A stretch of DNA of 64,000 bases from Cantharellus purpuraceus (taxonomy: Eukaryota > Basidiomycota > Agaricomycetes > Cantharellales > Hydnaceae). Location: NCBI GenBank assembly GCA_025174535.1, contig JALBUN010000045.1:2666001-2730000 (forward strand), read 5' to 3'. Shown here piece after piece: positions 45,528-56,210 of this stretch. The position numbers were made by a program, and so were the translations under genes. Under the pieces are notes generated by a model, which saw only the letters and a program-made list of their open reading frames with translations, had not been told where the DNA came from and searched no databases. Numbering within the stretch: position 1 is the stretch's first letter; the number at the start of each line of letters is the position of its first letter.

Positions 45528-48036
45528 CTAAAACCCAGTACTATAGGCAGGAGCGGCACCGTCATCCGTGTATGTTGATCCTTGCATCGCAAGCGCGTCG
45601 TATCCGCCACTCCCATCTCCGATGTTGATTCCCCCTTGGAATGCATCGAACCCGCCACTCCCATCTCCGATGCTGATTCCCCCTTGGAATGCATCGAATC
45701 CTCCACCATTGCCACCCCCGTCCCCAGCCATCTGCATCACCCCTTGGAATTGATCGAACCCTCCACCATTGTCACTCCCGTCTCCCGTCAATGCCCCCTG
45801 GAATTGATCAAATCCTCCATTGACGCTCCCATCCCCAGTCATCGTTCCCTGGAATGGATCATATCCTCCACCATTCACGTCCCCAGTCATCGCCCCCTGA
45901 TATGGATCGAATCCTCCGCTGTTGCCATCCCCAGTCATTCCTCCCTGATATGGATCGAATCCTCCGCCAATATTGTCGCTCCCATCTCCGGTCACCGCCC
46001 CCTGGTATGGGTCGACTTCTCCGTTGCTCCCATCCCCACTCATCCCTCCCTGGTATGGATCATACCCTCCGTCATTGCCGCTCCCGTCCCCAGGCGACCC
46101 TCCCTGGTACGGATCATATCCTCCATCATCATTGATCTGTAACCCTTGCGCCTGTGCAAGCAACGCAGCCATCGGGTCGCCATTGTCTGCACCTTGGCCG
46201 TACTGTCCTCCCAGCGCTTGGTCCTGCGACGCAGCCAATAGATCTCCATTGGCTCCCCCTTGATTGTCCTGTCCTCCCTGTGCTTGCGATCGTCCTTCCT
46301 GTGCCTGTTGCGGCTGTTGCGGCTGGGGTGGTGCTTGATGCGCCTGTTGAGGTTGGGGTGGGTGCTGGTACGTCTGGTGCGGTGTCTGCTGTGTCTGTTG
46401 TGCTTGGGGCGGGCGCTGGTACGTTTGTTGCGGCTGTTGCGCTTGGGGTGGGCGCTGGTACGTTTGTTGCGACTGTTGCGCTTGGGGTGGACGCTGGAAC
46501 GTCTGTTGCGTCTGTAGTGTCTGGGGTGGCTGCTGCGCCTGTTGCATTTGAGGTGGACGCTGGAATGTCTGTTGTGCTTGGGGGGGCTGTTGCGGCTGTT
46601 GCACTTGAGGTGGACGCTGGAACGTCTGTTGCGCCTGCGGTGTCTGTTGTGTCTGCTGCAGCTGTTGCGCTTGAGGTGGACGCTGGAACGTCTGTTGCGT
46701 CTGCGGTATCTGTTGCGCCTGTTGCAGCTGTTGCGCTTGAGGTGGACGTTGGAGCGTCTGTTGCGTCTGTTGTGCCTGTTGTGCCTGATACGCAGGAACG
46801 GGAGGCGCGACAGGAGGTGCGTTGGGGCGCTGGTTCGCATTCGCCGCCATGACTGCATTTATTATACGAAGATCGAGCGCCGCCAGACCACCGATGGCTC
46901 CCCCAACATTCACGCCCCCTCCATTGGCTGCAGTGCCCAATATCGATCCGATGCCCCCTCCGGTTCCTCCTCCAGCTCCTCTGCCAGCCGGAGGGGCTCC
47001 TTGGCTGGTATGGTTTACTGCTTCGAAAATTTTGTAGCCAGTCTGGAGGATCTGCATCACATTAGGTCCCTGCTGTTGTTGTTGTTGTGATGGCGGCGGC
47101 GGCGGCGACTGCGCATGGTATTGCGGGGCCATACCTTGTATGGGCTGTTGAGGCTGGTATTGAACAGGCTGATATTGGGGGATTTGTGGTGAGGATGGAG
47201 GATTACTCTGCGGGCCGTATGGATTGAATTGTTGATTCATCTGAGCATTTTGTCCCCCGGGGTACTGGTTCATCGGCGGCGGCGAAGGAATCATTCCATA
47301 TAAAGGTAGATTATTAGGCGGGGATGGGATACTATTAGTTGCACCAGGTCCGGAGGCCGTCGTTGTCTGTGATACAGGACGGAGCACCGTAACCACCTCT
47401 CGCAGACTGCTCCCATCTGGACCTACCCCCATCCTGGACGTAGAGGACGCGGCAAGGGACATCCGTCTGTTGGGAACCGACCCCCGAACCTCAGCCGCCA
47501 ATTGCTGAGCCGGCGATGGTGTTCGACCGCCAGACGTCGCTGCGGCATCTGGGTCTTGCGTGCGTCTCATGTGCGCTGGGAGGTTGGGCTGGGTGGACAA
47601 TAACAGGGACTGCACCGCATGTCCCGGTGCAGAGCTTGACGTGGGCGTCGATGCTGAGGCATGTCGGTACATCTGCCGAGCATAACTGCCGGCCTCGGAT
47701 GGGGCGGGCGACTTTGGTGTTGCTCCTTCATTGCGGTCGCTGGCAGGAGGCGTCGGATTGCGGGTTGTGGAAACCGTAGGTCTGGGCACACCGAGAGGGT
47801 GAAAATAGGAAATCCGAGGCGGGTTCACGTTGATCTTCTTGTAGAACCTGTGAATTGAAAGTTCAACGAACAAGACATATATTCTTTGTTTGGAATGAAT
47901 CTGACCATTTCTGCCTCCTTTGACAAAGAAACAGATTAGTCAGGCATTGATGCTGTGAACAGATAATGACTAACCCGACGTCGAACTCGTCCACCCATCC
48001 GTCTGGCAATGGTCTAGTGTCTGGGTTGCCTGGCAT
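45528..48036 (-). CDS. WW-domain protein B, long prion-like repeat protein
   Basis: This is a sister of protein A. The start MPGNPDTRPLPDGWVDEFDV (ATG 48036) plus two introns gives GRQKWFYKKINVNPP then RISYFHPLG, the same WW variant with Tyr in place of the second Trp and the same intron positions. The middle is Pro/Ser/Gln-rich. A short non-repetitive part follows (QILQTGYKIFEAVNH, GGGIGSILGTAANGG, ALDLRIINAVMAANAN). Then come two arrays: about ten copies of a QxTFQRPPQAQQ-type unit (46290-46790) and about ten copies of an [YF]D[PQA][YF]QGxMTGDGSxxGG unit (45590-46120). It ends APAYSTGF with TAG 45530-45528. The length is about 790 residues. Regularly spaced aromatics among G/S/D/N and Q suggest a phase-separating or amyloid-prone protein. 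That is inference. Confidence 0.75.
45590..46120 (-). repeat. Tandem array coding FDPYQG(G/A)MTGDGS units
   Basis: About ten units of 45-60 bp in WW protein B. The end units near 45620 and 45680 are nearly identical (FDAFQGGISIGDGSGG and FDAFQGGINIGDGSGG), which suggests recent expansion there. Confidence 0.85.
46290..46800 (-). repeat. Tandem array coding QTFQRPPQAQQ units
   Basis: Imperfect repeats of roughly 45-60 bp rich in CAA/CAG/CGC, coding Gln-rich units with FQRPPQ or YQRPPQ cores. Confidence 0.85.
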
Positions 48037-48340
48037 GGCACGTAGAGGTTATGGCGGGGGGGAAGATTCGCAGGCCCTGCCCTGACAACGCTTAAGAAGG
48101 CCATGGGATTGAACTGTCAGAGTAGTCATGATTCTTATGCCTCCGATGTTGATGGGATAGGCGGTGATCCACACGCGTCTGGAGGAGGGGATGGCGCTTA
48201 TGCATTATGCTTCGCGCGGCTTCAACAAGTGTACAGCAATGGGTATGTAGAACTTGCTGGACATACAAAGAATGCTACACACATATATACTTGTTTGAAT
48301 CACACAATTTCTATCCTGCAATATTTGACGAGCATTGGTT

Positions 48341-49278
48341 TCAGTCACCACCATCGCCTCCTCCCCAATCACCTCCGTCACCTCCATCACCTCCATAATC
48401 ACCACCGTCACCACCACCGTCACCGCCATCACCTCCATCACCAGCTGAGATGCGATCAGGATACACAGTATTCGCCAACCAAATGACACTCACAAAATTC
48501 ATGAGCCAAAAGCGCACCTGAACGAAGCATGAAGCGCATACTCCAAAGTTGACTTGATCTACGCACCTGCCACTAATCCACCACCGCCGGCAAGCAAAGC
48601 AGTCCCGACGCCACTTGACTTTTTCGGTCCGCCTCCTCCAAACAGTCCACCGCCTTGGCTCTGCGGGGGTGGGGCATACTGAGCCTGCGGAGCATACTGC
48701 TGAGCTGGGTACAAGGATCCTCCATACTGCTGGGGAGGCGGTCCCCACTGCTGAGGCGGGGGTCCGTATCCAGGCTGTGGCGGGGGGGCTCCATAGCCTG
48801 GTTGTCCATAGCCATATCCACCAGGCGCAGGCGGACCATATGGAGCAGCTGGAGGGGGACTGGGGCCGCTCCATCCAGAGGGAGGAGGGGCATACGGGGA
48901 AGGCGCACGTCCATAAGGATCGGCAGGAGGCCCGGGGGGAGCAGGGGGACCCGGTGGAGGTGCGTAGCCTGCACCAGTGGGCGGCGGCGGCGGACCTAGT
49001 GGATGCACCCAAACTGAGCGCGGGGGCGTTTCTCGAGTGTTGACATAAAACCTAGATTGGAGGTATCACTTTACACGATAACATCCCATCACAGATGGCC
49101 CACCAGGCATTATAACTACGATAAGATCGGCGTTAGCTGGCAATCACGACGACAGCAGCAGGTAGACGAGTGCGTACTCTTTGTTGAATTGGGTAATCCA
49201 TCCTTCAGGAAGTGGCCTGTTATCAGGATTAGTGGTGGGAACGCCTCCGTAAGGTGGTGGTGGTGGTGGTTGAGACAT
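48341..49278 (-). CDS. WW-domain protein C, canonical WW with Gly/Asp tail
   Basis: This is the most standard WW gene of the cluster, resembling small fungal WW proteins of the Wwm1 kind. MSQPPPPPYGGVPTTNPDN is followed by RPLPEGWITQFNKDYNAW (first Trp present, intron of about 60 nt inside). A second intron splits the TG/G of the internal Trp, then FYVNTRETPPRSVWVHPLG gives the second Trp and Pro. The ~130-residue linker is Pro/Gly/Tyr/Gln-rich (YAPPPG, GYGPPPQQWGPPP). Then a glycine block, GGGLFGGGGPKKSSG and LLAGGGGLVAGALLAHEF, crosses two introns. The tail is GDGGDGGDGGG... ending GGGDGGD, with TGA 48343-48341. It is closest to the decayed copy at 52.1-52.4 kb. Confidence 0.83.
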
Positions 49279-49605
49279 GAGTGGAAAGTTAATGACACAG
49301 CACACACAATCGCAACCAGCTGACGTGATATCTGAGTTTCAATTGTCATTACTATAAAGCTCCGCGTTGAGCGTCTCTAGTCTTTTTTCTTCACAGTCAT
49401 CGCGACCTCGTTAACACCGACTTGGGCTCGCGCGTTTCGTCGCGCAGTGTGCTAACTGGTATCTAGGACGCGTAGAAGGATGACAGGAGCTGGGCATGCC
49501 GTTCGCTGTTTTTCTCTTGCTACTGGTTGCACGGCTAATCAGCTCTTGGGACATTCCTGTATCCATCATGTCCGACTAGTGTCCCTACCTAGACTTTCAA
49601 GTACC
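48945..49605. repeat. Segmental duplication, copy 1 (WW gene C 5' half and promoter)
   Basis: This block matches 52100-52855 in direct orientation, with substitutions and small gaps. It covers the first exons and introns of WW gene C, its promoter, and a shared upstream run around 49405-49560. The longest near-identical part I saw includes gttaacaccgacttgggctc and ggcatgccgttcgctgtttt. Confidence 0.85.
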
Positions 49606-49659
49606 AGTATATTACAAGAGACAGTACATATTGACCAATGCACTGCAACTGGTCCACTG

Positions 49660-50160
49660 CGATCATATCCTGTTCTTGGATTCCAGAGTCTACTGTAAGA
49701 AGGGCATCACCAAAGTCAATCAATGCTAGTTTCTGTTTACGAATGGTAACGTTGCGAAGTGCGAGTCACCGTGCATGACACCTGTTGCATGCAAACTTTC
49801 CAGAGCTTCATGAACCGATGGACTATTTAATAAGTGGAAGTTCCGCGATACTGGCTACATGAACGTACATATAAAGCAGCCCAAATCTGCATGGAGCCGA
49901 GCCGATTCGCAATCGCACCCTGCACAAAAGACATGAGAAGTAAACCGACGGATGTTCCCTCGCGGTCCATGGGGCAATAATACATGCCGTGATAGGTTGG
50001 AATGGGAAGCTGAGCGAAGGAATCGGAGGCCAAGTGGTTATAAATCCTGTTCTCACGAATCAGGCTCTCGACCGATGAGGGGGAAAATGCCAGCTTCGCG
50101 ATGATGGCCACCGCACTCCCACTTCCTCGAAAAATAGCCTCGCCATGCCAAACGCACTCC
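49660..50160 (-). pseudogene. Kinase-like gene fragment with frameshift
   Basis: The minus strand reads WHGEAIFRGSGSAVAIIAKL, ENRIYNHLASDSFAQLPIPT and YHGMYYCPMDREGTSVGLLL, which fits the N-lobe of the loosely conserved protein-kinase-like families expanded in Agaricomycetes. The catalytic loop follows as VHEALESLHATGVMHGDSHF. The frame then breaks, and RNVTIRKQKLALIDFGDALL continues in another frame. One base seems missing near 49755. The pieces match the HGDxHxxN and DFG-like motifs, so the family call is fair and the break makes it a likely pseudogene. No intron signal explains the shift. Confidence 0.6.
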
Positions 50161-50462
50161 GTGGGCGGTCTGTTTCAAATAGTTTAATAGGATGAGATGA
50201 ATTGGTTGAGGTGCTTAAGCACGCTGGCTTTCCATATCATCGTTTGATCGAACGGAAGAGCTTGGCGAGATCCCGCGCCCAGTAACTGAAAGTATGGAGG
50301 TTGGACCAGAGGTAGTGTCAGCGCTCTGGGTTGCTGATGATCGCTTCCACTTAGTTGCTATGCTCTTGGTTTTTGAGGAAATGACATGAGCAGCTGCTGC
50401 GGAAGGATAGAATACGTTGCGTCAGAGTCGTACAATTCCCGTCGAAGATCCTCAAGTGAAGT

Positions 50463-51900
50463 TTATGAGTGAACGCCAGAGACAGACTGATATATATCAG
50501 CTTCAAAATAAAGTATTAAAGTAGTAATGATGAACTTTACATGTGCTTGTCGGACCTCCCAGACCCTAATACACAATGACAGTCGCCGGGGTATTTCAGG
50601 ACACTTGCATGCGGGGCCCAATGCAATCAAAGTAATCCCGGCCATGATACCAAGCAGATAGGGTTTTTGTGGGGGAAGCCCAGGGATGATCACCAGCATT
50701 GAGTTTCGCGATCACATCCCTTGTGGTTCGCATTCGCTGGTCGTTCCAAGACATGTTGCAGTTCTGTGGTAATATACATTTTGGAACCAGGGGGTTGTCA
50801 ATCGGGTCTGAAATCAAAGAACCCCGCTTGATGGAAGGCGAACACACAGACGGTTCTCGTGTACCTAGTTGCCGATAAACCCGATGAAGGTGCCCTCAAC
50901 AACCATGCTCATCCATAACTGCCCTTAATTCATGCAAGTGATGAGGATGAGGACGAGCCTGGATCGGGTACATATTCCTTTCTGTGGGTTGAGGCTTTGT
51001 CCGGTATTCAAGGCCGAGTATCGTCCTGAATTCTTCCTCAACGTCTTTGGAGTTATCCAGCATGCAATCGTCCACAAATTTGCCTGCTATATCAAACTTA
51101 TGGCGAAGGCTGCAATCCTGCCTTGGCCCTCGCCCAGCGTTTCCCCTCTTGCCTCCTTCTGAAATTCAGAGCCGTAAAGATAGCGGCAGGGGTCGCTTGT
51201 TTTACAGACTGGAATTGGGCAGTGCCAGAATCCTCGGTGCCATAGGCTCTCGAATTGCAAATAGGCCATTTGTATTGCAAAACTTTCTCCTTCGTCGGTG
51301 TGCTTAGAGACACCCAGCGCTACATTCTATAGTTCCAACAGCCTTTACGTGGCCTGTCACGAAGCTTGGAGTGTAACCCCTTCCAGGTATTAACTTCACA
51401 TTGAAATAAACCAGAGGAGTTGCTATGCAAGGTGTTGAATTTCTCCAAGCCAGTTTTCACAGTGATGCACTGCATTTGTTCTGAGTAACGTTGTCAGAGT
51501 TCTTGATCTTGACATCAGAGAATGCTTTGGAACGATGTCTTTGTTGTAGGAGTCCAGCAAGTCTGTTGAGGTGTTCCAGGAGCAAGCCGTACCAGGATAC
51601 CTGTCATGTGTTCCAGCATCTCCTGCCCACAGGATATTGCTTGTTCCTTGTTGCTGATAGTCATCGCATCAGCCTTCACCATCCATGTTGTGATGAAGAA
51701 CTCCGTTGGAAAGCCACTCTGACAGCTCCTCTGAGAACTTGGCGACCGTGTCCTTACCAAGATAACCCACAAGTTTCAGTTGGTATTTGGGAGATAGATG
51801 GCGCTGAAACCAGAGTTTTTTGAGTAGCGTCCCACTGGAAGATCATTGTCAACTTCCATGACTTGCCCTTTCTGTGTCTCATGGTACCGGCTCATTGCTT
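50463..51900 (-). pseudogene. Further fragments of an unidentified, probably decayed gene
   Basis: Several short protein-like pieces lie on the minus strand. Near 51520-51850: SRYHETQKGQVMEVDNDLPV and YLGKDTVAKFSEELSEWLSN in different frames. Near 51000-51110: FDIAGKFVDDCMLDNSKDV then EEEFRTILGLEYRTKPQPTE. Near 50600-50850: PKCILPQNCNMSWNDQRMRT then TRDVIAKLNAGDHPWASP. They are interrupted by stops and frame changes. They may be the 5' part of the kinase-like gene at 49.7-50.2 kb. I do not recognise a domain in them. Confidence 0.35.
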
Positions 51901-52089
51901 CCGTAGAAAGTCTCCATATCTAGAGTTCAATGTCGGAAGGGGAAGCCATTGTGGCCTGATTACGTCTGCAGATGCTAGGTACCTCCATACACAAAGGCAA
52001 GCTAAGCTTCCAGGAGTAGAGTAATGCCTGCAATTGACATTGTCGATTGTCCATGTAGACGAGCCATGACATATGCGAACTGGGGTGGC

Positions 52090-52396
52090 AGAAGGGAAGG
52101 AGGGGGGCCCGGTGGAGGTGCATAGCCTGGTGGATGCACCCAAACTGAGCGCGGGGTCGTTTCCCAAGTATTGACATAAGACCCATATTGAAGGCGTCAC
52201 TTTACACGATAGCATCCCATCACAGACAGCCCACCAGGCATAATAGCTACGATAAGATCAGTGTTAGCTGGCATTCACCATGACAGAAATGTGAGTGCGT
52301 ACTCTTTGTGGTATCGAGTGATACATCCTTTGGGAAGTGGCCCTGTGTCAGGATTGATGGTGGGGACACCTCCGTGTGGTGGCGGTGGTTGAGACA
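52090..52396 (-). pseudogene. Decayed copy of WW gene C
   Basis: It starts MSQPPPPHGGVPTINPDTGP like gene C, but the first WW tryptophan is Cys (LPKGC, codon TGT at 52325-52323). The acceptor of the second intron is lost: ctag in the intact copy is atgg here, near 52183-52186. A 27-bp deletion removes part of the proline-rich exon. Past SVWVHPPGYAPPPGPP the similarity to gene C stops (about 52100) and unrelated sequence follows. It is thus a 5' fragment that cannot make a normal WW protein. Confidence 0.8.
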
Positions 52397-52855
52397 TGAG
52401 TGCAAAGAGGACACAGCACAACCAACCATCGACATCCTGATTCACCTTGGTCTGCAAGGGCTCTCTGCACACCCCTAAATCGTGGGAACAGCTTCAAGCA
52501 AGCTGGTTAGGTATCAGTCTTTACAGTACTCTCAATTGTCATGATTACAAAGCTGCTCTCGATCTCTTGACTTTTTCTTCAGTCATTGCGATCGACGTCG
52601 TTAACACCGACTTGGGCTCGCGTATTTCGATTCCTTTTTATTGCGCGGTGTACTGATTGGTACCTGGGACGCGTACAAGGATAATACACCACAGGAGCCG
52701 GGCATGCCGTTCGCTGTTTTTCTCTTGCTACTATCGCACGGCTAATATTAACCAGCTACTGGGACACTCTTGGTTCCAACAAATCTATTCTTTCTGACTT
52801 ATATTGTCTGCTCTAAGAGATGGGGTATCCTTGCCTAGACCTTTCATGTCGAGAG
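52100..52855. repeat. Segmental duplication, copy 2
   Basis: Mate of 48945-49605, same orientation, about 3.2 kb away, including the promoter region. An extra stretch of about 70 bp around 52430-52510 is absent from copy 1. Confidence 0.85.
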
Positions 52856-52957
52856 CGTATGTCCCTGTCATGCCAGCTGCGTTCTCCAGACGAATTATAT
52901 TGGTGGATGAACGAACATAAAATAAAAGAGTCTCTTTCCTCCAAAGTTCATCCACGA

Positions 52958-53882
52958 TCACACCCAGGTCTTGTGAAAACGAAAAGCATTGACGCTGCCT
53001 TGCACAGTGAGAGTAGCGTACGCTGGTGATACCGTCACCGTTACTACACCCTCACACTTTAGGAGTGGGTCGCGCTGCAGATGGTGTCCCATGAGTGCTT
53101 TTCCAATGTGTGAAACAAGGGATGCGCACCCGACGGCCCAAGTGTTATCAATAGCGGTGCACATGCCCTCAGGAAAGAACGGTTGAACGGGAGGGAAGCA
53201 TGCGTTTCCAGCCGCAGTTCCCTCGGTTGACTGTGAAGCAAGCATATGAGATCGATTGTGACAAACAAAAGCTGACAGAGATGCTTACAAGGGAGGAAAA
53301 GCAGTACTGGAGGGGCTCGGCACTAAAGTTTTCGAAGAAGTAGCTGCAGGTGCCGAAAGTGAGGGTCTCGACATGGTTGGAAGCAACCGTGAAATTGTCG
53401 GGCTGCTGTCCTTGGAAAATCTGGATTGCATTCACAAGAGTTTGGCAGTCCTGGCTGGTGGGAGGGAGTATGCCAGTGCTACTGTTGCAGCTGGTGGTGC
53501 CTGGAGGAGGATGAGAGGCATGATAGAAATGAATGAAATCACTGACACGCGGCAGCGCAAACGTTCTTGGGAGGCGGCGGGGGCGGGGGCTTGCAGGTAC
53601 CAAACAGAATGCACAAGGGCGGAGTATCGAAGAGACCACGACGGGAGATACTACTGGAATTACACGAATGGCTGGTATATTGGATTGCATTCCCATCAAT
53701 ATCAACCGTGGAGCTATGGACGAGCGTGGCACCAGAACAATGAGCCAGACCTTGGTTTGTAGAGACGAGGTGTCAATTCCTCAGTTAGAAGATTTTATAG
53801 AAAACTACTCACTTGGCACACTGGGAGCAGCGAGGCCAACCGCGGCGAGCAGTGTGAGGGTGAACTGCGTGAAGGAGAACAT
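52958..53882 (-). CDS. Small secreted Cys-containing protein
   Basis: The start MFSFTQFTLTLLAAVGLAAP (ATG 53882) is a classic signal peptide with a hydrophobic core and an Ala-x-Ala-like site. A 5' exon ends at about SVP, followed by one or more introns. The main exon reads PPGTTSCNSSTGILPPTSQD, CQTLVNAIQIFQGQQPDNFT, HVETLTFGTCSYFFENFSAE, PLQYCFSSL. It is joined by an intron of about 58 nt to STEGTAAGNACFPPVQPFFP and EGMCTAIDNTWAVGCASL. It ends VNAFRFHKTWV, TGA 52960-52958. Evenly spaced cysteines suggest an extracellular disulfide-bonded fold. No catalytic motif is visible. It belongs with the many orphan secreted proteins of agarics. The exact middle splice sites are uncertain. Confidence 0.65.
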
Positions 53883-55249
53883 CGCAAACGTGGCGTAAGG
53901 AGTGACCAGGAGGAGATACTCTCTTGGAGTGTTTAGTCACATTTTGGCCTGCTTTTATGCATTATCGGAACCGTAGAAATAGTAGCCACCTGTGCGTGTC
54001 CGTGTGCATCTACGCGAGTGTCCAGGCCCTCGCCAGCGAGAAGATGGACATCAAGAAGCTAAAAGACATTCCGTAAACCCACAGCGTCCAGCGGATTACG
54101 AGCTACTGGTGAGTTTGAACGGTGACAGCTTTGGGCATTCGCGTTTTGTTGATCATGATGGATCTCTATAGCAAGACGGTAAAATCATTTTTTCTGTAAA
54201 CTTAGGGGGCCACATGGCCTCCTGCTTCCAATCACGAGTAGACTACCAGCTTCTCCAACACAGGTTAATAGCACTTTGGCAATTCTTGAATAAAACCAAA
54301 TCAAAGCGGAGTTCTCTTTATGAATATAGTCAATGATGGTTGAGGGTGCACCACACTCACAAAGTAATCAAAGAAGTGTTATACGCCTGTCAAAAGAGAG
54401 CATCCGATGCCCATGTGCCTAGTCATTCCAGACTCTCGCAGACTGTACACGTTCCTAACTGGAGTCGGTGCCTGAACATTCGAGCTGGAAATGATTGCCT
54501 TAGGCCTTAATATATGGGTGCCGGTTCCAGATGCGTAAAATAGCAGTGAAGACTCACAGGCTTAACGTCCGAGACAAGATACGCATCAAGGCCTCGACTA
54601 GCTTTCTCACTGCTTCGCACCTCTCAGACGCGTCCACATTCCTGGAACTGGCTTGATCTTGTAGGTCATCATCAGTTGGCTGGGTATGAATGCCGAGCAT
54701 GTAAAATCTTCTGCTAATGCTTCTCGTCCATCGATGCATCGCGGACTCGGAGCTCTAATAGTTTGAGCAAGTCCTGTCCGAGACAAGGTTCAAATGCGAT
54801 GAATGATGGAATGGCTGTATGGCTAGGTAGTACCAAACAGCCAGCTCCAGAGAGAGTGTTTAGGTCTAGAGTTCTATTGACAACATCAGTAGCACGTGCC
54901 ATATATTGTGTGCCTTGGGGTGTCAGATGTAATATAAGCCATGGTCCAGGCAGACCTCTGTCGGCTAGCGGCGGCCTGCGCTCCGCGTCAACTCATAAAT
55001 CACCAGGAGCAGTGATCTGGTATACATGTAGACTCATTTCTTTCTGAGACCTTTATATCATCTCCTACATACATTCTTACTGTTGGGTGGCATCTCCGCA
55101 GCTGCAGGCTCCATCATAGCCTCGTGAACCACCACATGCAAGTATGCGAGGCTAGATCTTCTTCCCAGGAGGCTCCGGAGATGCCATCTGTTCTCACGAT
55201 GTCGATCATCTTCTCAAGCACTTAAAGTGACCTTTGCATGTTGTGAAAA
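53883..55249. other. Long spacer with one possible broken frame
   Basis: About 1.4 kb. On the minus strand, 54716-55036, the text MSLHVYQITAPGDL, one stop, then VDAERRPPLADRGLPGPWLI, LHLTPQGTQYMARATDVVNR and TLSGAGCLVLPSHTAIPSFI runs in a single frame apart from that stop. It could be a decayed gene. No family is recognised. The rest, including 53990-54550, shows nothing I can support. Confidence 0.4.
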
Positions 55250-56210
55250 TTAGACGACCAATTCTCCTTCTATCGCACCTTCCTCTATACCCAACCTCCC
55301 CAGCACAGTCTCATAACGACTTCGGTCTAACCGCTTTAGATACTTGAGCATCTTGGCTCGCTGATGCACAAGTTTCCGTATTGACCGACGATTCGCAACA
55401 TCTCTCCGATTTTGTTGTAGATGGCCCCATAGTTTGCGTATCTTCATGGTCAAAAGTGCCGCTAAAGCCACCTTCAATGAGTGCCCTAGGCTATACATAG
55501 AAGCTGCACAAACCTTGGACCTCGGGACGCCCAGTGTCATTGGGCTTGCCAGGAGGAGAGAATGCTTCTACACATCTTCGTCTGTTTTCAAATGCGATAC
55601 CCGCTGCACTCGCATTGCGTAAATCCATTAGCCGTGTGAGCATATGAGCATTGTGCATTTGATCCCATTGCGCCTGAAACATTTTTTGTTTTATGGTTGC
55701 ATCTTGTGGATTGACTACATCCATGGTCTTGAAGCGCTGTTGCGACGAAACTTCTGGCACGGAGTCCAAGAGGAAGTGCTGTAACGGTGGGTCTCCTCCG
55801 ATACCCCACTGGAAGTGTTCTGGTGGTTTGAGTGGCTGGGTGGTGTCAAGCGGAGAAATTGATGTAGAAGGAGACTGTAGCTCTACTTGGGAGACAAGCA
55901 CTTTAGCGAGGTCGCAAGTTAGCCATTTGGAGTCATCGTCTAGGGCATGACCCAATATTGGGTCTGGACGGGAGTGTTTGGCGTCGCGGGCACGTTCGGC
56001 GCGGCGTTCAGCATTGTCTTTCTTGGAAGCACGTGCAAGGCGAGAGCGACGAGTCTCTTGCGCAGGATGGAAAGTGTGGAAAGAATTTGAACCCGACGGA
56101 AGCGAAGAAATCGCGCCTTTTAATCCTATGAAACAGACAGAGCTGTGAATAGCTAGGTCAATGTAATCATGAATTCAAGGCTTACCTTGGTATATTCGAG
56201 TGCGTATCAT
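55250..56210 (-). CDS. MRPS28: Mitochondrial ribosomal protein uS15m
   Basis: This is a small-subunit protein of the mitochondrial ribosome (bacterial S15 family). The start MIRTRIYQ (ATG 56210) joins over a 60-nt intron to GLKGAISSLPSGSNSF. The Arg/Ser-rich N-terminus with few acids fits a mitochondrial presequence. After a fungal-specific region (LARASKKDNAERRAERARDA, HFQWGIGGDPPLQHFLLDS), the S15 core is split by an intron after RPEVQ. It reads AALLTMKIRKLWGHLQQNRR, DVANRRSIRKLVHQRAKML, KYLKRLDRSRYETVLGRLG. It ends EGELVV, TAA 55252-55250. The length is about 280 residues, longer than bacterial S15 but usual for fungi. It is divergent from SSK1, 236 bp away. Confidence 0.94.

Noticed and set aside
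46154..46852. Plus-strand open frame of 232 codons opposite WW gene B
   Set aside because: Antisense of the QTFQRPPQ array, giving only Val/Ala/Leu/Gly repeats; the minus strand has the WW domain and introns.
49660..51900. Retrotransposon or transposase origin for the fragments between the WW copies
   Set aside because: No reverse transcriptase, integrase or transposase motif and no terminal repeats were found; the HGD...N and DFG-like motifs favour a kinase-like gene.
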